DNA of 64,000 bases, taken from positions 1 through 64,000 of the forward strand of contig JAWPGT010000060.1 of assembly GCA_034638255.1 (NCBI GenBank), in the 5' to 3' direction. Position numbers and translations under genes: made by a program. Of the stretch, positions 20,186 to 33,516 are shown piece after piece; the first letter of the stretch is position 1, and every line of letters begins with the position of its first letter. A model generated the notes under the pieces. The model was not told the origin of the DNA and did no database searches. It was given only the letters and a program-made list of their open reading frames with translations. The DNA is from Coprinus comatus. Taxonomy: Eukaryota > Basidiomycota > Agaricomycetes > Agaricales > Agaricaceae.

Positions 20186-22143
20186 TTACATTAAATAAAA
20201 AAATCCACCAGCACCAAGTCCACCAACAATAAACCCAACTGTCACAGTAATAACAGCCACACCTCTTGAACCCAATCCAAATCCTACACAATCACCTAAA
20301 CCAAACCAACCACCATTACCACTTCCAAATAAATGAACAGGTCCCGAAGCAGCATCAGCTATTAAAGTTGAAGTAGCTGAAACAGTAACGACTGAACCAC
20401 TGGCAAGTGTAGTAGAAGGTAATGGTTTATCTAAACCATTTTGTGCTACTGCTGTTGATGAAAGGTTGGCGAAACCGATAGAAGGTGGAGAGTATCGGAA
20501 TACTGAGTAGACGTTTTTCTGTATATATATAAAGACACCGTTTGTGAAGAGTGTTGATTGTGAAACCAGGAGATATAATGGAGGAAGGATATATGAAGAA
20601 AAAAAGAAACGTACCAGGAATGTGTCGCCTACAATCCAAGGTGGAGCAGACCCTGTCTTACTATTACTCAATTCGAAAAATGCACCCAAACATTGATTTG
20701 ATTGAATTTCGGTTAATCGGAAATCTTCTGGATTAATTGACCATGTATTATTTGAGTTACCAAAACCAACAGTGATTTCTACTGTAGAGTCACAAGCTAT
20801 ATTTTTTGATTGATCGAATATTAGGAATGATGCGAAGCATGGAAAAAAAAAAAGAAAAGAATAACATACGATAAGTATAGTACCCTTCAAAGTTTCCAGT
20901 ACCTCTTTGCGAATTGGGAATTTGAGCATATACGTTCGCGATTGCATCTACTGGACCTCCGACGAGGGTTGTTCCTGTATCAATAGCGGCCCATGAACTT
21001 TCTCCCGAGGGTAGGGAGACTTTGTTTCCATTCACGTTCATTTCTACAAAGAAGAAAGTGTTAGTAGGTCCATTCAGAGATTGTGCAAGCTGCGATTTAC
21101 TTGTCAGAGGAAGAATCCAATATGTTCCATGATTTGGGAGATCGATATAATCAATATCGCCCGTGAATAAGCTGGTATTCGTGAACCCTGTTCAATGTTA
21201 GACCATCATTAGTAGTGAAGAAGATATCTCAACACCATACCCATATCAAATGTCCCACCAGGCTCTAATAGGTCCGTATCCGTGATATTATTATACCTGG
21301 TAAGCTGAAACGCCATAAGTGGTTCGTCCCAGGCACCTCCACTAGCCAAAGTTTGCCAAAATGGAACTGCGTGTGAAGTTGCAATAGGGTGCCAAGCGAG
21401 GCCCATCAAACCTGAAACTGGAGCATCGAGTAATCCAGTAGACACTGCAGACACCGTAGCAAAGACTTGATTTGGAACAACGAAGCCTGCTTGTTCAACA
21501 ACATCTTCTGCTAGAATTCCTGCAGCTTGTCCAGATCCATAGGTGATTTGAAACGGAGTGGAAAGATTGCTGTAAGTTGAAGAAGAGGATGGGTCATACA
21601 TTGGTAATGAAGCACAGCCGATTGAACAATTCAAATCTACCACCCATAGGTCACTAGAAAAAATATTTATGACTGAGTAAGTGGTTCAGTAAAGGAGATA
21701 TGATGGCCTACGCAGAGCCCGTGTCGAGGATGACATTGAATGAAGCAGGCGGTGTGCCGATTGCCAAGGTTCCATAATAACTAGAGTAATTTAGTATGCA
21801 TATATCTTGTAGAATTAATTTGAAATCTTCACCTTGAGTCTCCACCCTGGTTTACGATGCTAATGTGGGACACACATTAGTCTAAGACAGGAAGAAAATA
21901 ATAAAAATAAACAAACGAATTAGAGCCAGCCATCCGCCTGCGAATATTGCTGCCACCACTATATTTCTCTTGCACGGCTTGTCGGTGGTCATATGCCCAT
22001 TGGCCCCATTCATCCTTAGTCTTGGGAGATGCAGCTCTGTGAAATAGTGGCATAGACAATGATCCATGAGACAGACAATGGCCTTCTAAAGCAGCACACG
22101 AAAGCGAGACAGTAGTTGCAAGGCGAAATGATTTATTACCCAT
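20186..22143 (-). CDS. Secreted, membrane-anchored pepsin-like aspartic protease (A1)
   Basis: Secretory-pathway endopeptidase of the pepsin family. The first exon (from 22143, MGNKSFRLATTVSLSCAA) carries a weak signal sequence and a propeptide ending in RRRMAGSN. After an intron comes IVNQGGDSSYYGTLAIGTPP and then the first catalytic site, FNVILDTGSA/DLWV, split by an intron. VDLNCSIGCASLPMYDPSS and FQITYGSGQAAGILAED (flap Tyr) follow. The second catalytic site is AAIDTGTTLVGG. PPWIVGDTFL and VFRYSPPSIGFANL end the catalytic domain. The tail is a Ser/Thr-rich spacer plus a hydrophobic end (VAVITVTVGFIVGGLGAGG), suggesting membrane or wall anchoring. About seven short introns are needed. Both active-site Asp residues are present. 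The stop is 141 bp from the stop of the convergent H3 variant. Confidence 0.93.
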
Positions 22144-22381
22144 ATTGATGGATTAAGAATATGCAACCGGTGCGTAGAACGGAGGATTAGATACGATCAA
22201 CGTACTCGCACAGCGAGGGAGCTGAGGCCAAAGACATGTCGACTGCTGGTTTTATATCTTGTATGACTGAAACTTGCGATCAGGTCTACCTTCTCCTGTC
22301 TAATTTCACAAAACAAATGAATAAATAAATACAACTATATTACAATAACATAGGACCGACGAAAAACAGAAACAAAAAAAT

Positions 22382-23614
<1,233 letters not shown>

Positions 23615-24057
23615 ACCTTTCTCATTTTATCGTCTGTTCGGCTGTCTGTACCTTATACCTTGTATTTGTACAATATAATTTCTCTCTACTTTACAATGAT
23701 CAACACTGGTTTCTGCTATTAGAATAAGACGATGTTAGAGAGAAGAAATTGGATTGGGGCAAACGAGTAGAGTATCTACAATCAAATATCTACTGTATTT
23801 ATACTAAATAGATGTCGTGGTCTAGTAAAATAAAAGAGATCATAAACGTGTCCGTGTCGGGTGTCCTAAATTGGACATGAAAGGATTTGCCAATTAATAA
23901 AGAATTCCGTGTCCGGTGACTCGGATTCCAACATCTATTATCATTCAAAGTTCACTGTTTTGCGATTCCGGTTTCTGCGTCTCTGGATTTTTACCTGTGA
24001 GATCTAGCCTTGCTCAAGGAGTGAGCACGAGAAAAACGCACATCACATGTGCAATAA
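23615..24057. other. Intergenic between H4 and tRNA-Ala
   Basis: AT-rich H4 3' region followed by the tRNA upstream region. No gene was recognised. Confidence 0.5.
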
Positions 24058-24139
24058 GGGCACATGGTGTAGTTGGTTATCACGCTCGCTTAGCATTGAA
24101 ATTTGCGAGAGGTGTTGGGTTCAATTCCCAATGTGTCCA
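24058..24139 (+). tRNA. tRNA-Ala (AGC), with a short intron
   Basis: The sequence folds as a tRNA. The acceptor GGGCACA pairs with TGTGTCC (one G-T). The D-arm is GTGTAGTTGGTTATCAC, anticodon stem CTCGC/GCGAG, and T-arm TTGGG-TTCAATT-CCCAA with a B-box. The anticodon loop reads TTAGCA followed by extra bases, giving anticodon AGC and an intron of about 8 nt at the usual position after base 37. T-rich runs downstream (24150 on) are good Pol III terminators. An inverted second copy lies at 24429-24510. Confidence 0.9.
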
Positions 24140-24428
24140 TACCCTAAATATTTTTTTTATTTTTTTTATTTTTATTCAAACCAAGAGGATACGATAATCA
24201 CTGACAAGGACTGATCGTGTACAGTGAAGTTTGCCTGATGTCTACACAAAGAAAGAAAAAGAATACAATAGTGACACTGCTTATGGGCGTGCATAATATG
24301 CATTTCCTCGGTGTAGACAATACCAAACTAGCTGTACACGATAGCTGTCCTTGTCAGTGGATCGTACCTCGTGCTTCACTAAATAAAAATAAAAATAAAT
24401 AAAAAAGAATGCGATGATACAAAACTAA

Positions 24429-24510
24429 TGGACACATTGGGAATTGAACCCAACACCTCTCGCAAATTTCAATGCTAAGCGAGCGTGATAACCAACTACA
24501 CCATGTGCCC
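24429..24510 (-). tRNA. tRNA-Ala (AGC), second copy, inverted
   Basis: Reverse complement of this interval gives the same tRNA as the plus copy, including the acceptor stem, AGC anticodon, short intron and T-arm. T-rich sequence follows on the minus strand (plus-strand A-rich run at about 24385-24410), fitting a Pol III terminator. The two genes point toward each other. Confidence 0.9.
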
Positions 24511-24733
24511 TTGAGGATCAAAATCCAGTGTTAACCACCCAACCAGCCGTGGACAACTCACTCACACATATCCCTTAATCCTCTCTCCTTTTCAAACATT
24601 CTGATTGTATGATATAACCTAATGTATTTCAAAAGTTACTGTTTATTTAAGGCATGATGCTAATAAAACTATACACTAATGTTTGAAAGGCATGCTATCT
24701 TGCTATAAAAAGAGGTGGCGAAGACAATGATAA

Positions 24734-24780
<47 letters not shown>

Positions 24781-24874
24781 AAAATGAAAATGTATGTATG
24801 AGAGCAACAAAAGATAACAAGAAAAAAAACATGCAAACAGAAAGGAGGGGAGAGGAAAAGAAATTATATTAATA
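24511..24874. other. Intergenic between tRNA-Ala and Doa10-B 3' end, with a (GA)n run
   Basis: It contains a GA dinucleotide run of about 42 bp at 24737-24778, just beyond the stop of the minus-strand ligase. Nothing else was recognised. Confidence 0.8.
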
Positions 24875-27800
24875 TTACCGTTGTGCTAAACCTGGAATAT
24901 CATCCAAATCATCCTCCTCTTCCTCATCCTGTATTATTATCGGTGGTGTTTGTTCTGCTTCTGGTGTAGGTACTTCTGGTTCATGATTTCTTAGTCTCAT
25001 TTCTACCAAGAATTCTTTATCACGAATTGTTTGCGACCATGACCCCATCACGTTATCGAATTGGTGCATTGCTTGCATTAGACCCGTTACGATGAATAGA
25101 CTGGGATAGATATAAAGGACTATAAAAAGAGAAGTGTGCGTGATGAGTATAACCATGTTATCGTGACAGATGCAATGGAAAGCACACGTACAAACAAAAG
25201 AGTCATTCACCGCGATCCAAGGGAACATGTATATGCATAGTCTGAAAATAGTTCCAGGGAATACAATCATCCCCAATAAACCCCCACCAAGGGCGCAATT
25301 ACATCCCTTGTCGCGGATACAGGATCAGGACGTATCCACCCAAGAAGAGTCAGCTGAAGAATAACTTCGTTAGTGTCTTGTATTGCATTTTGAACTTGCC
25401 CCTCACCTGTTGGATTCCACGAGCAACACGATTTGTAGGGGGTGGGTGATAAACATACATCGCTATCTTGATGTACAACAGGCCCAATGTCCAACAATCA
25501 ACAACACGAAGCTTAGGCACCATGTTGGGATTAAAAAACAGTTGCATTGGAAGGATAACATAGAGCTCCATGACCACTGCCACCAACGTGGGTATAACCA
25601 CACCCAAGGCGAACATCATGTAAGAAATCTTGAGTAACCAAAGTATACCTCGCTTGATGACCAGCAATTTAAGATCGGTGCGGCTTTCGATGGGATAACG
25701 ACGTTGACGCCGTTTATCCAATCGATCAACTGCACGCCCGCACAAGTAGCAACCAATGATTAGATAGAACCCAATAATCAACGAATAACCATCATGAACT
25801 TCTTTTGTGGTAAAGGCCTGGAACAGGCCGCGCCCAAGGGTGATAGGAAGGGCCACAGAGATTCCAAGGACCAGCGCACCAAACATCCACAAGCTCAAGA
25901 TGAACAAGAAGATGCGGGAACGGAAATTCGGCGGTATGTAAACGACACGGAATTCCTCGCGGATGTTACGCCTAGCTTTGAGAACCTCGGCGTCTTGAAG
26001 CCTCATAAGTTCTTCTGAATCTTTGTCATAGGGATAACCGAAAGGATCTGTTCGAGCTGTGGCTCGCATATCACGAGGAACTGCTATATTATCCGTAGCT
26101 GGTACCCTCCTATACTGTCCGTCATGTTGCATGCGAGCATTCGGGTCGTTTCTGTGGGCACCAAACCAACTCTTCGGGGTATATTCCTCTTCCAGCCTTC
26201 GTTCAGTAAAGAAATAGGATGTCAATCGGTACCTTCGAGCAAGGAATTTCCAGACGCGCGTAGTCAATGATTTAATAAGCCTCTTTGGCCGGAAGTAATG
26301 CATTGTATAGGGTAGGACGAGGTGGAGGAATACGAGGTCGATGGGAACATCGGATAACGGCTCCCTAAAGGAAATAGGTTTAAAACAGTCAAGCATATCG
26401 CAACAAAGAATCATACCTATTTTTCCATCTGAATGGTAGAATTGATCTATGACCAAGCTGTAGAAGGCCTGCCACACTACCGACAACACACCCAACAACA
26501 ACTGAATACATCACCCCACTCATACAAATCTTTCGAAGCTGTGTCAATGTCGGACGATCCAATATATCCCGTATAGGGTGCGAGTTTTGATCTTGGGGAT
26601 CTTTGATAAACCATAATGCACCAGGTACCATAATCTTACGACAGCCCGAAAGCAGAACCGCAAAGGAATACCTTAAACAATAAATAAGCATGTATGTATA
26701 TGCGAGGAACAAATGATGGAGACGTACATGAACATGGTCCCAGCAATCCAGTGGTAAAACATCGCTGTTAGTGGAGCTTGAGAGAAGAAAGCAGTGCGGG
26801 AATTTATGTTTGCTTCCGGAAACAGCCAGACAGTACATAGATCAAGTATCACTCCGCATCCAAGGGGGAACATGGCCAATTCAATGAAGATGAAGGTAGC
26901 AACCTGGGCGATCATTTTAATTGCAGCCATTTGTTCATATCTGAGAAACATACCTTGAAGACCAAAAGTTGTTGTCGGACAGCATTTCTGACGGCCTTCG
27001 TAGCTGTTCGAGCATTTCCGATCGTGATAAGATTCAGGTAAATAGCCAATAATAACCCTACAAAGGCATAACCCAACATGGTGGCAAAAACGCGCTCAGT
27101 GGATCCACTTCCCACCGCGTTGGTAGTCCAAAAATCCTTCAGTGCCCCACCAAGGAAGCGAACCTGCGATCCCAAGCTGGCAAAATACGATTCTGTGGGT
27201 CCTAGATAACTAGGAAGCTTGTCCAAGATCGATTCGCGTGAGTGGGTAGCATTCGTAGTGGTTGTGGGTCCAGAGAAGATCCAAGACGATTCTATATACT
27301 AAGGGGAGCCAGTTTGTCAGAATGCCTGTGCTGTATCATCATTTACCTACTGTTTGATTTGCGAGGTGAACATAGTGAGTCACTCTTTGCTCTCCAAGAG
27401 TTTGCTTTGCAAACATGGAAACCAACGACACGAGAAGGCCGAATGTCTTGGCAAAGAAATCCCGGTATGGCGATATGAATATTATGTTGATGGCGTGTAT
27501 AACAATATCGACTATAGGATCGGTTGCTAAGCGAATAATCTTGATGGGTAGGTGTAAAATTTGGAAGATGCGTCTCGGATTAAGCTACATGAAGATCAAT
27601 ACATGAAAGAGGATTTTTCATCTTAACCACATACCGTTAACAGTGCCAATGTTTTACCGATTGTAAATGGAAGCCAGATACCAACTCCAATCGCGGTGCC
27701 GAGAACAAGAATCATGAGACCAGCCTAAAACCTCGTAAGAACTCTGACGATAAAAAAACGAGAATCTACAAACATTTTGGAATACACCATGAATAGGACC

Positions 27801-30025
27801 TCTCAAACCGATAGCTGTAGGCAACTTAGCGCTAGGTTATAAAAACCAGGAATCAAACGCACCTTCCATAGCACCAGCCATATCATCTTCAACATTACCC
27901 TCAAGATCTTCCATCAACTCTGCAGGCAGACCGGCTTCATCATCAAGACCTTCAAATTGGTTCAAGTCATTATCGGGTAGGACATCCATAGCTGGTAGAG
28001 CTTCTTCTCTTGGAATTTCGGGAGCGGGAGGCTCCTCCTCAACCTCATCCTCATCAGGTTCATCCCAATTTCTATTGTTCCAGAAAGGCATTTCTACATC
28101 ATCTTCGCCTTCGTCCTCCTCATCCTCCTCGTCTTCCCTGCGTGGTTCGAGTTCCCCGACAGCTTGTCTTCCCGGTTGAGGAATGTCTTGTGGAGCAGCT
28201 GTATCAATAGGTGTAGGTGCCTGTGTAGGTGGTAATGTCTCCTCAGGATCTGCGAAATATTGCTTCATTTCCTCTTCCAAATCTTCAATTTCATTTTCAG
28301 CAATACCCATATGACTTGGACCAGCCTTAGGATGTTGGTCGGGAACTTCTGTGAAGTCAGTTTCCTCTGATAGATGGTTCTGATCCAAACGATCTTCGAT
28401 AACGGCCTCAGTGAAGTCTTCCCTTGGTGTGTCGGATGATGAGGGACCGGCTCCGGATGTCTGGAGTCCGCTAGGCCCTGCAATATTTTCGGTGTCGATT
28501 TCTTGATTTATTTCGAGGCTGAAATTGATCTCATGACCATTTAGATCATGCCTTGCCTTGAGCTCTTCGGGGGCACGATAAGTCGCTAGACCAGGAGATA
28601 CCAATGGCGGGGCAGACTCATTTCCACCTTGTCCTTGTAGGGAAATAACCGAAGGTGCCAATGGAGGCCGCCGAACAGTTGTTGTGGGTGAATCGGGCAC
28701 AATTTGAGAGGAAGCTGATGATGATGCTGAAGGAGTGCTAGAGGATTGGATTGAATCATTGGGCGTAGGAAAAGATGAAGTCTTAGATCGTTTCTGTCCC
28801 TCCTGCTCTTCAATTTCCGTTGCATTTTTTGTGTCAGTGTAAAACACGATACCCAACTTAGGCTCAGGTACGTTTGCCTTTTCCGCAACTTCGACACCTG
28901 CCACATTGTCTTTCTCAGTCTTTGCAGGCTCAAATGGTTCCCTCTGCGCTTCCCTTTCCAATGCTTCCGTTTGCCGACGTTCAAGCAGCCTTCTCTGAGC
29001 CTCCCTCTCCGCCCGTTCTTGATTTTCCCGCAATCTATCCAATTCCCTAACTGCATGTGCTTGACGCAATCCAAACTGGTTCACGTCCACTAGTGGTTGA
29101 ACCGCAACCTGCGGAAGATTAGGGCGAGGAAGTGGTGGTGGTGGTGCAGGTGGCATGTCAGGAAATTCTTCCTCTTCAAAAACTCCCGGTCGAGCGTTCT
29201 GCGAGATCCACTCTCTAAGAAGGAATATAGCAACGAACGTGAGCACAATGAGAGAAGCTATGATTTGACCAGTAAAAATATCAGCAGATAACGCCATGAA
29301 AAGAGGATGAGAAAAGATTTTGCCAAAAATGCCTTGAGGTGGGCCGTTAGGTTCATACAACGGTTTATGATAAAAGGGTTCATTTCCAAGCCCGGCAGGT
29401 CTTTCCAAATCACTGATATACCAAGCACTGAAGATTTGGCGTGAGCATTGGCGACAATTCATGAAAGAATAAATGAGGCATACGTAGATTCACCAAGGTA
29501 GAAATACACTCTCCAAACACAAACTGTAAGCCATGGGAGGACAGCCAACCAAATAATAATAACGGCGATAGCTCTTAGTAAAAACAGGGATGCATAAAAG
29601 GCGTGTTCGGCTAGTCTACGAGCCAAAAGGATTGTTGGTAGTCTGGGGGGCATATCGTTTGCATATACTGAGAACAAACCAGTAAATATCAATATCTCGA
29701 GTCTAACTTAGCAACATACCCTTCGTGAAGGAGTATGGGTGGTTACAAACATCACATGTCTTCTTCTTGCTATGTGCTAGCCATGTTGTGAGACTGTTAG
29801 AGGAATGTATGAGGATAAGATGAAGACAATAGCTGGTAGAAAAACAAACCAGTCCTGATGTATGTAGCGAATGGTCCCCGAGCACTTGCATGGATGAAAT
29901 AGAGGCTGATCTGGTTCAGCCGGTGCGCTGCAAATCCGGCATGTATCTGGAAATATGCATAAGTATGCAAGACGCCTTTCCATGCTTCGTGAATCTGTCA
30001 TACCTTGTTCGTCCGCCTCCTGCAT
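24875..30025 (-). CDS. Doa10/SSM4/MARCH6-type RING-CH E3 ubiquitin ligase, copy B
   Basis: Likely the full-length ERAD ubiquitin ligase. Exon 1 is MQEADEQ with a split Asp codon, followed by a complete RING-CH: CRICSAPAE, HPCKCSGTIRYIHQD, then LTTWLAHSKKKTCDVCNHPYS. The next membrane helices are ALLLRAIAVIIIWLAVLPW-like and SLIVLTFVAIFLLRE. A single exon at 29462-27837 encodes a disordered acidic loop with poly-Glu/Asp runs, about twice the length of that in copy A. Later parts match copy A closely (MFPLGCGVILDLCTVWLFPE; GCRKIMVPGALWFI; MQHDGQYRRVPATDN; FTTKEVHDGYSLIIGFY). The C-terminus carries FLVEMRLRNHEPE, the conserved C-terminal element, then an acidic tail ending IPGLAQR. No break was seen. 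The two copies converge on the histone-containing interval. Confidence 0.94.
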
Positions 30026-30918
30026 TTCAGATCTAGGTATTTAGTCAGGCCAGTTATATCTGTGCCTCCAAGAGGACACGCTGGATACCGTCAAGCACCC
30101 GTTGAGCCAGTCTTCGACTTGCTGTAAGTCTTAGTCAAGGCGTATGATGCGGTGAGCCATCACGTGGCAAAAGGACTGCTCGCAGTCGCTTACGTCATCA
30201 CACCCTTTAAACCCCACAACCTTGAAGCTTGTTGCACGTTGACGCCATTTCAGCCTCACCCCATACAGGGCTCTTATGACGATTGCACAGTCACAGACTT
30301 CAGTAGGAAAATCAGCTGAGAGAAGAGATCGTGACTAGCCTGGATTCGATAACCGGGTAAAAGCGTTTCAGACTTGAGTGTGAGCTTTTACGCGCTGATC
30401 TCTTCATGAACTAACAGGCTCAAAGGGAATACACAAAAACAAATTTCTATCTTTAGTACCCGAGCCCATTCAATGGAAGTTTGCAACACATCTGCAACAC
30501 ATGGTCTATTACTATTTTTAGATCTCCCCTCCCAAGTACCACCATATGTCCTACCATAAAACTCCAAAAAGCCATCAGCTAGTGATACACTGGTTCTTAA
30601 CTGTCATCCTATCAAATGTCCCTCAACATATGCTTCCTACTTCCAAACACGCTGTATTTTATGAAATGGGAGCGAGAAAGGAAGTGCTTTCCATGCTCAC
30701 ACATTGGCACGACCTCATGCTCCCTCGCTTCTAACTAGCTTCTATGCCCACGTTGAGCTTTTCCGATGCGCTGCTGCAAAGTGGTGAATCGTTCGAAGAA
30801 CCTTTTGGCAGGTGGAGGATTATTGAACGACTATACTTAAATACAACGGCTCTTCCACGAGGTTATCTCTCAAGTTACTATCACTCAACCCCCATCGTAG
30901 CAATACCCTTCCCCCAAC
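30026..30918. other. Intergenic, divergent promoters of Doa10-B and the sedolisin
   Basis: 893 bp with no supported gene. Short frames at 30546-30995 have no recognisable domain and overlap the sedolisin 5' region. Confidence 0.5.
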
Positions 30919-33516
30919 ATGCTCTGGCGTGCACCGTTCATTCTCTATCTCGCGCAATTGGTCGCATCCAGTCCTCTTGCTCCTCGCTGGAATAATCTTG
31001 CCGAGAAACATTCGTGGGTAGAAATCCCAAAGGGCTGGGAGTTGCAGTCAGAAGCACCTGCGGACTATACCTTTGATCTGCGTATCGGATTGAAACAGAG
31101 CAAAATGGATGAGCTCATTTCCCATCTCATGGAAACGAGTGACCCCGTTCATGCTAGGTAGGATACAATACACACCAATGAATACCACTCAAAATCTGAC
31201 ATACTCTTCCCCAGATATGGCAAACACTTAACCAAGGAAGAGGTAGATCAGCTTGTTCGTCCAAAGCCCGAAACACTCGAGTTGGTCGAAGACTGGTTAC
31301 AAGCACATGATCTCTCCGAAGATGACATTACACATCGGACCGACAGTGGGGACTGGATAACTGTTCGAGTCTCGGTTGCTCAAGCCGAGCGCATGCTTGG
31401 AACAAAGTATAACATTTATCACCATACGAAGACGGGTGAAAGGGTGGCGAGAACCATATCCTACTCCCTCCCTCGTGAACTTCACTCTCATATTAACGTG
31501 GTTGCCCCTACAACTTATTTTGGTACCATGAAAACCATGCGAGCGACAAGCTTCTTACAACCAGAAATTAAACCTATCGACGTTAATGCAAAAGAAGACC
31601 AAACCTTCGACATCAATGCCGATGTCCCGTCAATCTGTGCTACATTGATCACACCCGCCTGTCTCCGTGCGTTGTACAATACAACCGATTATGTACCTCA
31701 AGCTGCTGCGAAGAATGGCCTCGGTGTCGCGGGCTATCTAAATGGTTCGTATATCATCTCCCTTGGCTAATCTACCCTTCCTCACCTGTCAAACATTATA
31801 CCTTCAGAATTTGCGTACGTCATATTTTCACTCTCTTTTTTTCTTTTCAGAAATTGCCTTATGAAACTTCGGAAATTACCAGCAACCGCGCAGATCTTAA
31901 TGTAAGTGTTCAGTCGATTTCAGCGGAGGCGGCTGAAACTGATGAGTTTCAAAGACGTTCTTCCAGCGCTTCCGCCCAGATGCTGTTGGTTCAAGCTTCA
32001 CAACTGTAAGGGTCAATAACGGCGGTGATGATCAAAGCGACCCAGGTATTGAGGTAGAAAATCTTCTCATGCACTGTAAATTTCTCTATTCACTTACAAC
32101 ACCAATAGGCCAACCTAGACATTCAATACACAACTGGTATCTCTTTTCCCACTCCAAACACATATTGGAGGTAGGTACTCACGCCACACCAAAAACTCCG
32201 ACAAACAATCAGGACAATTATACTCATCCAAAAATGTAGCACGGGAGGATCTCCTCCTTTCAACCCGGATTCCCAAACACCTACGAACACCAACGAACCT
32301 TACCTGGATTGGATGAACTTTGTATTGTCCAGTAGTTCTATACCTCCGGTCATCACGACTTCTTATGGCGATGACGAACAAACGGTATGTTATACACATA
32401 TATCATTCATTTTAGGTCTCAACTCATGAAATCGCCGATGATGAAAGGTCCCCTTCGATTACGCAGTAAGCGTTTGTAATCAATTTGCACAGCTTGGAAG
32501 CCGCGGTGTTACCGTCTTCTTTTCCAGCGGTGACTTTGGGTAAGGTTGTCTTTCAATTGTAAAACTATACATACCTGAAACTCGTACAACTCAAGTGTTG
32601 GGGGTGGCGACTGCCGTACCAACGACGGTAGAAATCAAGTTCTTTTCCAACCCGCTTTCCCAGCCTCGTAAGCATCTCCTCCATATACTTCTTACCTTGT
32701 GCTTTAGGTTGACTTAAAGGGTTGTTACATCAGTTGCCCATTCGTAACAGCTGTCGGAGGGACAAGAAGGATCAACCCTGAAATTGCCGTAAGCTTCTCA
32801 GGTGGTGGATTTTCCCGTTACTTCTCCATGCCATCATATCAAGCTACCGATGTTACAAATTTCGTGAACGGACTAGGAACCACTTTCAATGGTTTATACA
32901 AGTTAGTCTCCTTTGAAAATCCATCAAACACAGAAGAATGATGTGTACTTACTCCCACTGTTCGGTGCTTTTATAGTAAAACAGGAAGGGCTTACCCAGA
33001 TCTCGCCGCCCAAGGTAGTGGATTCCAAGTGGTCGTTGGTGGTCGTGTTACTAGTGTTGGAGGGACGAGTGCCAGCTCCCCGGTACGGTTTCTCGTTTCC
33101 GATTGCAAATTTAAATGACGAGAACTCATTGTAACTTGTTTCACACACAATATTAAGACAGTCGCAGGTATCTTTGCACTTCTGAATGATTTCAGGCTTT
33201 CCCAAGGAAAATCAACTTTGGGATTCATCAATCCCCTTATTTATTCCACTGCCGCCTCGGGATTTAATGATATAAAGTCAGGATCTAATCCTGGTTGTAA
33301 TACAAACGGTAAGACTTCATATCAAAATGTGGTCTGTAGAATTTCTGACATTGTTCGGATTCATAAAATTAGGTTTTACTGCTGGAACTGGCTGGGATCC
33401 TGTAAGTGAAACAAGAGAGACAAAAGACAGCTGGTATAATCATCTAATTTCCCCCATTTGTTTAGGTCACTGGATTGGGTACACCCGACTTCTTGAAACT
33501 CCAAGCACTGGTTTAA
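30919..33516 (+). CDS. Secreted tripeptidyl-peptidase, sedolisin family (S53)
   Basis: Extracellular acid serine-carboxyl protease that removes tripeptides. It starts [20 protein letters not shown] (signal peptide). A pro-domain follows with [36 protein letters not shown] and [14 protein letters not shown]. The catalytic domain reads [24 protein letters not shown], then [12 protein letters not shown], where the intron splits the catalytic Glu and Asp segment but both are present. Later come [37 protein letters not shown], and [14 protein letters not shown] with the nucleophile Ser. The end is [25 protein letters not shown], with the stop at 33514-33516. About eleven introns are needed. All catalytic residues are present and no break was seen. 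Confidence 0.94.

Larger units (their letters stand above)
24058..24510. repeat. Imperfect inverted duplication carrying two tRNA-Ala genes
   Basis: The two tRNAs form the outer arms. Inside, about 24188-24250 matches the reverse complement of about 24310-24370 (shared TACGAT, CACTGACAAGGAC, ATCGTGTACAG, AGTTTG, GTCTACAC). The duplication therefore includes the 3' flanks, not just the tRNA genes, and is centred near 24284. The tRNA arms are near identical while the flanks have diverged. Confidence 0.85.

Noticed and set aside
28586..29074. Minus-strand 162-codon frame inside Doa10-B
   Set aside because: It is the shifted frame of the acidic-loop exon, which has the conserved membrane segments on both sides.
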